Positions 1-5,067 of a stretch of 5,462 nt of DNA are shown piece by piece. The translations under genes and the position numbers were made by a program. The DNA comes from an uncultured Novosphingobium sp. (GTDB lineage: Bacteria > Pseudomonadota > Alphaproteobacteria > Sphingomonadales > Sphingomonadaceae), in contig CALMBN010000119.1 in NCBI GenBank assembly GCA_937860195.1, positions 1 to 5,462 of the forward strand, written 5' to 3'. Each line of letters begins with the position of its first letter. The first letter of the stretch is position 1. The notes under the pieces were generated by a model. It was not told where the DNA came from and did no database searches. It worked only from the letters and a program-made list of their open reading frames with translations.

Positions 1-60
1 CACGCCCTTGCGAGCGCCAGCACCTGAAGCTGGTGCGTCTACCAATTCCGCCATCTGGGC
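1..60 (-). tRNA. tRNA-Leu, anticodon CAG, 5' part only (cut by window edge)
   Basis: Read on the minus strand, the RNA begins at position 60 with GCCCAGA, the 5' acceptor strand, followed by TG and a D-arm containing GAATTGGTAGACGC, which is typical of bacterial leucine tRNAs. The anticodon stem is CCAGC (33-29) paired with GCTGG (21-17). The 7-nt loop TTCAGGT (28-22) has anticodon CAG at 26-24, which reads CUG, a major leucine codon in GC-rich genomes. Bases 16-1 start the long variable arm expected of tRNA-Leu. The T-arm and the 3' acceptor strand lie outside the window, so about 25 nt are missing. The gene is divergent from the LOV-HTH gene to its right. Confidence 0.95.
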
Positions 61-66
61 ACGGGT

Positions 67-93
67 GGCACCGCGCCAATGCGCAACGGTGCC
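67..93. repeat. inverted repeat / hairpin in the tRNA-Leu leader
   Basis: GGCACCG (67-73) and CGGTGCC (87-93) are perfect 7-bp inverted arms around a 13-nt loop. The loop and its edge contain a second small palindromic option, GCGC (73-76) with GCGC (81-84). The hairpin lies between the presumed tRNA promoter and the mature tRNA 5' end, so it would be in the leader removed by RNase P. No T-run follows on either strand, so it does not look like an intrinsic terminator. Confidence 0.5.
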
Positions 94-106
94 GGGTAGG
101 AGCGCG

Positions 107-135
107 CCACTAGCCGGGGGGGCGGGGTTCGTCAA
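107..135 (-). promoter_or_regulatory. possible sigma70-type promoter of the tRNA-Leu gene
   Basis: On the minus strand a good -35 element, TTGACG (135-130), is followed after 17 nt by TAGTGG (112-107), a weak -10. The spacer is largely a C-run on this strand, the complement of the G-run at 116-127. Transcription would start near position 100, giving a leader of about 40 nt before the mature tRNA 5' end at 60. The -35 and the spacing are convincing, but the -10 is not. Confidence 0.4.
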
Positions 136-281
136 CGCCTGTTTCGGACGCGTGGCGACAAATCGCCCAGCGGCCAAAGTGTGCCGGTTGCCGCCCCGGG
201 GGGTGGGGAGGGCTTGCGGCAACCGACGTGCAATCGCTAGCCTTGCGCGAAGCAGTCTGCGATATGGCATTTGGGGCAAAC

Positions 282-288
282 GAGAAGG
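282..288 (+). promoter_or_regulatory. ribosome binding site deciding the GTG start of the LOV-HTH gene
   Basis: GAGAAGG ends 10 nt before the GTG at 299. It is the best Shine-Dalgarno-like sequence in the area. It supports a start much further downstream than the first possible codon of this open frame at position 8. Confidence 0.55.
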
Positions 289-298
289 GTGCTGGTTG

Positions 299-883
299 GT
301 GCGAGAGACGGCGGAATCGTTGATTTCAGACAGCAAGGTTGCGGCCGTGGTCAGCGACCCAGGCTTGCCGGACAATCCGATCGTCGCTTGCAATGATGCG
401 TTCATGCAGCTGACCGGCTATCGCCGGGACGAAATCATCGGACGCAATTGCCGGTTTTTGCGCGGGCAGCAGACCGAGCCGGACCGGACTGCCGCGCTGC
501 GCGAGGCGATTGCGGCGCACCGCCCGACAATGGTTGAGCTGATCAACTACAGGAAAGACGGGACCACGTTCCGCAACGCAGTCATGATCGCGCCGCTGTT
601 CGACGAGGCCGGGCAGGTGGCCTATTACCTCGGCTCGCAAATGGCGATCGATGAGGCCGGGGCGAGCCGCCAGGAACGGGCCCGCGCTCTGGTTGACGGG
701 CTCAGCCGCCGGCAGCGGCAGATCCTTGAGGGGCTGGCCAAAGGCCGGCTCAACAAGCAGATCGCATTTGAGCTGACCCTGACCGAGCGGACGATCAAAA
801 TGCACCGGGCGGCGATGCTGAAAGCACTTGGGGTGCGGACTGCGGCTGATGCAATCCGGATTGCGATCGAAGCGGGCTTCTAA
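299..883 (+). CDS. EL222-like blue-light LOV photoreceptor with LuxR-type HTH DNA-binding domain
   Basis: The 194-residue product is a likely cytoplasmic, light-activated transcription factor. Residues about 10-118 form a LOV-type PAS domain. GRNCRFL (48-54) carries the photoactive Cys51, which should form the flavin-cysteinyl adduct, and Asn83, Asn93 and Gln114 match the flavin-contacting residues of LOV domains. Residues about 133-194 form a LuxR/GerE-type HTH: LSRRQRQIL, then NKQIAFELTLTERTIKMHR as the helix-turn-helix. The order and many stretches (VVSDP, GRNCRFL, FRNAV, LGSQ, KMHR, EAG at the end) resemble Erythrobacter litoralis EL222. In EL222, light releases the HTH from the LOV surface and allows dimerisation on DNA. 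GTG at 299 is chosen because homology begins just after it and an SD lies 10 nt upstream; the frame is open back to position 8. The product is shorter than EL222 (222 aa), mainly at the N-terminus. It lies 72 nt upstream of crtI on the same strand, suggesting control of carotenogenesis (inference). Confidence 0.93.
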   Translation: MRETAESLISDSKVAAVVSDPGLPDNPIVACNDAFMQLTGYRRDEIIGRNCRFLRGQQTEPDRTAALREAIAAHRPTMVELINYRKDGTTFRNAVMIAPLFDEAGQVAYYLGSQMAIDEAGASRQERARALVDGLSRRQRQILEGLAKGRLNKQIAFELTLTERTIKMHRAAMLKALGVRTAADAIRIAIEAGF

Positions 884-955
884 ACCGCTGCCAATAGTCC
901 TATCGGCCCCTTGGGACAGGTTGTGTGCCCTTTGGTGCGGGATAAGCGGCGTTCG
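884..955 (+). promoter_or_regulatory. LOV-HTH / crtI intergenic region, candidate control region of crtI-crtZ
   Basis: This 72-nt gap has no obvious terminator hairpin and no strong sigma70 promoter. It contains three short elements that fit, or nearly fit, the half-site RGNCY that I recall for EL222 binding: AGTCC (896-900), GGCCC (905-909) and GGACA (914-918, last base mismatched). They are spaced 9 bp start to start. RGNCY is a loose motif and the spacing I remember is 7 bp, so this is only a candidate operator. Read-through from the LOV-HTH gene into crtI is equally possible. Confidence 0.3.
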
Positions 956-2428
956 ATGAATTCACCTTCTACAGCAATCGTGATCGGGTCCGGCTTTGGC
1001 GGACTGGCGCTCGCCATCCGGCTACAAAGCGCCGGAATCGCCACAACCGTGATTGAGGCGCGGGACCGGCCAGGCGGGCGAGCCTATGTCTGGAAAGAGG
1101 ATGGCTATACCTTTGATGCCGGGCCGACGGTGATCACCGATCCGGCCTGTCTGGAAGAGCTGTGGGCCTTGTCCGGCAGCCGGATGGCCGATGATGTCAC
1201 GCTGCTGCCGGTCGATCCGTTTTACCGGCTGCTATGGAACGATGGGGCCCAGTTCGACTATTCGAACAACGATGCGCAATTGGATGCAGAGATCGCCAAG
1301 CTCAATCCGGCCGATGTCGCGGGTTACGCCCGGTTCCTCGAATACTCGCAAGGGGTGTACGAGGAGGGCTATCTGAAGCTGGGCGCTGTGCCGTTCCTTG
1401 ATTTCACCCAGATGCTGAAGGCGGCTCCGGCGTTGGCCAGATATCAGGCCTGGCGCTCGGTCTATTCGGTGGTTTCGGGCTATGTCCAGAACGACAAGCT
1501 GCGCCAGGCGCTGTCGTTCCATTCGCTGCTGGTCGGCGGCAATCCGATGAACACCAGCAGCATCTATGCGCTGATCCACCAGCTGGAAAAGCTGGGCGGG
1601 GTGTGGTTCGCAAAGGGCGGGACCAATGCCTTGGTCAGCGGGATGGTCGCGCTGTTCGAGCGGCTCGGCGGGACTTTGCTGCTGGATGAAAAGGTTGCGC
1701 AGATAACCCATCGGGATCGGCGGGTGACCGGGGTGGTCACCGCTTCGGGCCAGACGTTCAGCGCCGACCTGGTCGCCAGCAACGGCGATCTGGTTCATTC
1801 CTATGGCCTGATCGAAGGTTCGGACTATGCCGCCAAAAAGGTCCGCTCGCTCCATCGCAAGCGCTTCTCGCCCAGCCTGTTCGTGGTCCATTTCGGGCTG
1901 GAGGGCAGCTTTCCCGATATCGCCCACCACTCAATCCTGTTTTCGGATCGCTATGGCCCGCTGCTGAAGGACATCTACAAGAACGGTGTCTTGGCAGATG
2001 ATCCGTCGATCTACCTCCACCACCCCAGCGCGACCGATCCGGATATGGCTCCGGCCGGCAAAGCGACGTTCTATGCGCTTGCCCCGGTGCCGCATATGGG
2101 CCGCGCACCGGTCGATTGGGCGATCGAAGGCCCCCGCTATCGCGATGTGGTGCTGGGCCGGATCCGCGATCTGCTGATCCCCGACCTCGATGCGCGGCTC
2201 GACACCTGCTTTCATTACACCCCGCAGGATTTCAAGACTGATCTGGGCGCGCACCTCGGCAGCGCGTTCAGCCTTGAACCGGTCCTGACCCAAAGCGCAT
2301 GGTTCCGCGGCCACAATCGCGACGATCACTTCGCCAACCTCTATTTCGTCGGGGCGGGAACCCATCCCGGGGCCGGAATTCCCGGCGTGGTCGGCAGTGC
2401 GAAAGCGACTGCAAGTTTGATCGTCTAG
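956..2428 (+). CDS. crtI: phytoene desaturase (bacterial CrtI type, lycopene-forming)
   Basis: The 490-residue FAD-dependent enzyme desaturates 15-cis-phytoene, normally in four steps to lycopene, as a membrane-associated protein. The N-terminus has a Rossmann dinucleotide fold with GSGFGG (11-16), the acidic Glu34 at the end of the second strand, and RPGGRA (38-43). The C-terminus has the bacterial phytoene dehydrogenase signature: NLYFVGAGTHPGAGIPGV at 461-478, followed by GSAKA. The length equals the usual ~490-500 aa for CrtI. ATG 956 is chosen because the FAD motif starts ten residues later; upstream in-frame TTG 911 and GTG 935 would add an unconserved tail. The ribosome binding site is weak (AAGCGG, 944-949), which may mean coupling to upstream transcription or translation. 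crtZ follows after 28 nt, so the two are probably co-transcribed. The number of desaturation steps is inferred from the family and the presence of crtY. Confidence 0.97.
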   Translation: MNSPSTAIVIGSGFGGLALAIRLQSAGIATTVIEARDRPGGRAYVWKEDGYTFDAGPTVITDPACLEELWALSGSRMADDVTLLPVDPFYRLLWNDGAQFDYSNNDAQLDAEIAKLNPADVAGYARFLEYSQGVYEEGYLKLGAVPFLDFTQMLKAAPALARYQAWRSVYSVVSGYVQNDKLRQALSFHSLLVGGNPMNTSSIYALIHQLEKLGGVWFAKGGTNALVSGMVALFERLGGTLLLDEKVAQITHRDRRVTGVVTASGQTFSADLVASNGDLVHSYGLIEGSDYAAKKVRSLHRKRFSPSLFVVHFGLEGSFPDIAHHSILFSDRYGPLLKDIYKNGVLADDPSIYLHHPSATDPDMAPAGKATFYALAPVPHMGRAPVDWAIEGPRYRDVVLGRIRDLLIPDLDARLDTCFHYTPQDFKTDLGAHLGSAFSLEPVLTQSAWFRGHNRDDHFANLYFVGAGTHPGAGIPGVVGSAKATASLIV

Positions 2429-2444
2429 CGCTACAATGCCTGCT

Positions 2445-2449
2445 AGGGG
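2445..2449 (+). promoter_or_regulatory. ribosome binding site deciding the crtZ start
   Basis: AGGGG lies 7 nt before the ATG at 2457. This favours that codon over the upstream in-frame ATG at 2436, which lies before the SD and would only add seven unconserved residues. Confidence 0.7.
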
Positions 2450-2456
2450 TACGTCG

Positions 2457-2960
2457 ATGAACTGGTTCCAGCTCGCCTTGATCTTCCTTGCCACTGTCGC
2501 CGCGATGGAGCTGTTCGCCTATGGCATGCACCGCTGGGTGATGCATGGGCCGGGCTGGTTTCTGCACGAAAGCCACCACCGGGTGCGGACCGGGATGTTC
2601 GAGCTCAACGACCTTTATGGGGGCATCTTTGCGCTGCCTTCTATCGCGCTGATCTGGCTGGGAGTGCAGGGCGGCTGGGGAGCTGGCTGGACGGCGGTTG
2701 GCGCGGGGATCGCCGGTTACGGCGCGATCTATTTCGGGTTCCATGACTGGATTGTGCATCAGCGCCTGCCGCACCGGATCGTGCCACGCTCGGCCTATTT
2801 CAAACGGATCGTCCAGGCTCACCGCCTCCACCATGCGGTCGAAAGCAAGCACGGAGCGGTCAGTTTCGGGTTCCTGTGGTCGGCCCCGGTCGAACAGTTA
2901 AAGGCAGAGTTGCAGGCTTCCGGCGCGGCACGGCTACGCGAGCCGACGCATCAGGACTGA
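2457..2960 (+). CDS. crtZ: beta-carotene 3-hydroxylase (CrtZ, di-iron membrane hydroxylase)
   Basis: The 167-residue integral membrane protein should hydroxylate the 3 and 3' positions of beta-ionone rings, turning beta-carotene into beta-cryptoxanthin and zeaxanthin. It shows the full set of histidine clusters of the CrtZ family: HRWVMH (25-30), HESHH (37-41), HDWIVH (96-101) and HRLHH (122-126), expected to bind two irons. Hydrophobic segments at about 3-22, 53-70 and 76-95 are likely membrane helices. The length agrees with typical bacterial CrtZ (about 160-175 aa). It follows crtI by 28 nt with its own SD and probably shares the crtI transcript. Its last 10 nt overlap the end of crtB on the opposite strand. 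No ketolase gene is visible, so zeaxanthin rather than astaxanthin is the expected product (inference from this window only). Confidence 0.96.
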   Translation: MNWFQLALIFLATVAAMELFAYGMHRWVMHGPGWFLHESHHRVRTGMFELNDLYGGIFALPSIALIWLGVQGGWGAGWTAVGAGIAGYGAIYFGFHDWIVHQRLPHRIVPRSAYFKRIVQAHRLHHAVESKHGAVSFGFLWSAPVEQLKAELQASGAARLREPTHQD

Positions 2961-3880
2961 CGCGGTCGGGTCCATAGGCCGGTGCGCGGTGCCGCAGCCG
3001 CCGAGCCGAACCCCCGCGCCATGGCGAGCCCAAATTGGCCAAGCTTGCCCGCACCGCTGATCCGCACCCGCTGGTCCCACGCCTGCGCGCCCAGCGCCGC
3101 GACTTTCTCGCCAATTGCCCCGTAAATCCCGTCCGCCGCGAGCACCGCCAGCCGCGAGCGGAGCGGCAACCGCTCCGCACCGATCCGGGCCGAGTCGCGA
3201 TAGGGGCGCGACAATGCGACCAGCCGCGCTGCCATCCGGGCGAGGGCAGGTCGGTTTGATGGCACAGCCAGGTCCGGTTTGCTCAAGCCCGCTTCGGTCA
3301 GCCAGACAGCGGGCAGATAACACCGCCCGGCATCGGCATCGGGCACCAGATCGCGGGCGATATTTGCGAGCTGGAATGAAATACCCAGATCGCTGGCCCG
3401 GTCGAGCGTGTCCTCGTCGGCCGGATCGATCCCCATCACCACCGCCATCATGCAGCCGACTGCGCCCGCGACGTGGTAGCAATAGCGCAGCAGATCGTCC
3501 TCGGATTGCGGTCGCCACCCGGCGGCATCGAGCGCAAACCCGGCGAGGTGGGCATCGATGAACCGGCGCGGCATCGCGGTTTCGCGGGCGACCTGGCGCA
3601 GCGCGGCGAAGGGCACGGGAACTGGCTCATCGCTATCGAGCGCAGCCGCAGTCAGCGCCACGAGTTGCCGGTGCGCGGCGGCTGGATCGTGAGCTTCGGC
3701 AGCTCCGTGCCCCAGTTCCTGCCCATCGGTCAGATCATCGGCAGCGCGGCACCACGCGTAAAGCAGCCACGCCCGCTCTCGCGTCGCTGGCGCGAACAGC
3801 TTGCTCGCTGCGGCAAAGCTTTGTGAGCCATGCGCAATCGTGTCGCGCGCTGCAGCGACAAGTTGGGCGCGCGGGTTCAT
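2951..3880 (-). CDS. crtB: 15-cis-phytoene synthase
   Basis: The 309-residue enzyme joins two GGPP molecules, via prephytoene diphosphate, into phytoene, the committed step of carotenoid synthesis. It belongs to the squalene/phytoene synthase family. The first aspartate-rich motif DDLTD is at 48-52, preceded by LYAWCRAA. The first family signature region YCYHVAGAVG is at 133-142. The second aspartate motif lies in NIARDLVPDADAGRCYLP (173-190), with Asp177 and Asp181 placed to bind magnesium-diphosphate. The length is normal for CrtB. The start ATG overlaps the crtY stop as ATGA (3880-3877), indicating an operon with translational coupling. A loose SD (AAGGCG, about 12 nt upstream) lies inside the crtY 3' end. 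The 3' end overlaps the convergent crtZ by 10 nt. The C-terminal tail after about residue 285 is Ala/Arg-rich and not recognisable. Confidence 0.97.
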   Translation of the reverse strand: MNPRAQLVAAARDTIAHGSQSFAAASKLFAPATRERAWLLYAWCRAADDLTDGQELGHGAAEAHDPAAAHRQLVALTAAALDSDEPVPVPFAALRQVARETAMPRRFIDAHLAGFALDAAGWRPQSEDDLLRYCYHVAGAVGCMMAVVMGIDPADEDTLDRASDLGISFQLANIARDLVPDADAGRCYLPAVWLTEAGLSKPDLAVPSNRPALARMAARLVALSRPYRDSARIGAERLPLRSRLAVLAADGIYGAIGEKVAALGAQAWDQRVRISGAGKLGQFGLAMARGFGSAAAAPRTGLWTRPRQS

Positions 3881-5025
3881 CGCCGCAGCAGCGCCTTGAT
3901 CGCGGCAGTAATCGGCACAGGGGGGCGGCCTGATAGAATCCGCATCCGGTCGATCGGCTTCGGCGTTCCGGCATAAAACCGTGCGATCAGACCGGGCGAA
4001 AGGCGATAGAAATGCGCAAACACCTTGTAACGCTCGTCCGGCCTCGCCGCATTGAACAGCATCCGGTTGAGCACCCGGAAGAACCGCATTTCCTGCCAGT
4101 GACGCGTGAACTGTGCGCGTGTCCAGCTCGCCAGCGCGGCCCCGTCGAATGGTCCGTTGCGCTCGGCCAGGGCCACCGCCAGCCGCAGCGCCAGACTGAA
4201 CGAATAGCCGGTTGTGGCGTGGAAGAATCCGCCGCGCAGGCCCAATCGGGCAACGGGCTCAAGCTCCGGCCAGAACGCGGCCGGATCGCCGCCGATCAGA
4301 ATCGGCAACACCCCTGTTTCCTGTCGTAACTCAGGTCCGAACAGGCCTCTGTCCTTGGCCAGCTTGCGGACCCGATCAGCGACCAGCGCCACGTCCAGCG
4401 CGGGATCTTCGCTGTAATAGGTGTCCTCGACCAGCACCCGTTCGGCACTGAACGGCAAGACGTAGACGAACCGATAGCCGTCGATCTGCGGCAGGCAAGC
4501 GTCCATCACCGTGGCGCAGTCCGGCTCGGGCGAAGCGGCGGCAAATTCGATCCCGACGAACTTCTGCCAGCCCAGTTCCAGCCCCGGCATCGGTCCGTCC
4601 GGCCCGCGCGCATCGATCACGCCAAGCGCTGCAATCTGCTCGCCGCTTTCCAGCTTGACGGAATCGGGTTCGATCTGGCTGACCGCAGCATTGAGCCGCC
4701 AAGCTGCGGCAGGCAGCCGCGCCTTTACCGTTGCATCGAGCGCGGCGGCATTGACCGAATTGTACGGCATCGCCAGCTCGCGTTCGCGGCCAGGAAACCG
4801 CACCCGATGGCGCGGCCAGCGAACGGGATCGAGCGCTGCAATCAGTTCACGCGCCGCATCCGGCACATCGCTGTCAAAGAATGACCAGGTGTGATTGCCG
4901 CCAAAGCTCGCCCCGCTTTCCAGCAGCAGCAACGGAATGTCAGGCCTGCGCTGGGCGATGCACAGCGCGGCCAGACATCCGGCCAGCCCGCCGCCGACGA
5001 TAATGAGAGGGGGATTGGTCGCCAT
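3877..5025 (-). CDS. crtY: lycopene beta-cyclase (CrtY)
   Basis: The 382-residue flavoprotein cyclises both ends of lycopene to give beta-carotene, a redox-neutral reaction needing reduced FAD, at the membrane. The N-terminal dinucleotide-binding motif is GGGLAG (11-16) with Glu36 at the end of the second strand, followed by the cyclase signature GGNHTWSFF (42-50). Other CrtY features are DARG (138-141), WQKFVG (153-158), FVYVLPFS (186-193) and VEDTYYS (199-205), whose Glu200 corresponds to the acidic residue held essential in this family. HATTGYS (269-275) belongs to the flavin-binding C-terminal part. The length fits proteobacterial CrtY (about 380-390 aa). The ATG has a good SD (AAGGCGAGG) five nt upstream. 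crtY is first in the crtY-crtB unit and is divergent from the hydroxylase-family gene, with a gap of only 42 nt. Confidence 0.97.
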   Translation of the reverse strand: MATNPPLIIVGGGLAGCLAALCIAQRRPDIPLLLLESGASFGGNHTWSFFDSDVPDAARELIAALDPVRWPRHRVRFPGRERELAMPYNSVNAAALDATVKARLPAAAWRLNAAVSQIEPDSVKLESGEQIAALGVIDARGPDGPMPGLELGWQKFVGIEFAAASPEPDCATVMDACLPQIDGYRFVYVLPFSAERVLVEDTYYSEDPALDVALVADRVRKLAKDRGLFGPELRQETGVLPILIGGDPAAFWPELEPVARLGLRGGFFHATTGYSFSLALRLAVALAERNGPFDGAALASWTRAQFTRHWQEMRFFRVLNRMLFNAARPDERYKVFAHFYRLSPGLIARFYAGTPKPIDRMRILSGRPPVPITAAIKALLRR

Positions 5026-5067
5026 TGAAACCTCGCCTTAGCCTGCCCCGGCTGATAGACCAAGCGG
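5026..5067. promoter_or_regulatory. 42-nt divergent control region between crtY and the hydroxylase-family gene
   Basis: Two divergent starts share only 42 nt, so at least one promoter must lie inside the neighbouring coding sequence. A weak minus-strand candidate for crtY is TTGATC (5083-5078), 17 nt, then GTCTAT (5060-5055), which places the -35 inside the first codons of the plus-strand gene. No clear plus-strand promoter is visible. Light, oxygen or a shared regulator could control both directions, but no known operator is recognised. Confidence 0.4.
5031..5039 (-). promoter_or_regulatory. strong ribosome binding site of crtY
   Basis: On the minus strand AAGGCGAGG ends five nt before the crtY ATG at 5025. 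It confirms that start and is the best SD in the window. Confidence 0.75.

Larger units (their letters stand above)
61..298. other. divergent intergenic region with G-runs, no gene recognised
   Basis: This is the gap between the tRNA-Leu 5' end and the LOV-HTH start. An open frame continues through it from position 8 (+), but its translation looks like random Arg/Ala/Gly-rich sequence and it overlaps the tRNA, so I do not treat it as coding. It holds two G-rich tracts on the plus strand. At 116-127 there are seven Gs, a C and four Gs; at 198-212 there are runs of six, four and three Gs separated by single bases. I see no convincing plus-strand promoter for the LOV-HTH gene. Confidence 0.6.

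Noticed and set aside
1..60. tRNA-Leu as an integration site marking an imported carotenoid island
   Set aside because: Integration usually occurs at the tRNA 3' end, which points away from the cluster; there is no integrase, repeated tRNA end or change in base composition in the window.
8..298. N-terminal extension of the LOV-HTH reading frame back to position 8
   Set aside because: It overlaps the tRNA-Leu gene on the other strand, its translation is low-complexity and unlike any LOV-HTH N-terminus I know, and a better start with an SD exists at 299.
911..955. crtI start at TTG 911 or GTG 935
   Set aside because: The extra residues are unlike CrtI N-termini, and the FAD-binding fold begins right after ATG 956.
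1232..1930. 232-codon open frame on the minus strand inside crtI
   Set aside because: Antisense shadow of a well-supported gene; the translation shows no domain, and long antisense frames are expected in GC-rich codon-biased DNA.
1931..2852. Long minus-strand open frames (1931-2494 and 2268-2852) over the crtI end and crtZ
   Set aside because: They overlap each other and two clear genes, and show His/Arg/Pro-rich shadow composition with no recognisable motif.
2934..3826. Open frames on either strand within crtB (for example 3115-3561 +, 3473-3826 +, 2934-3518 -)
   Set aside because: crtB is supported by catalytic motifs across its length; these are alternate-frame shadows.
5035..5063. Minus-strand promoter TTGGTC, 17 nt, TAAGGC for crtY
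   Set aside because: Transcription would start near 5028, inside or after the strong SD, which would exclude that SD from the mRNA.
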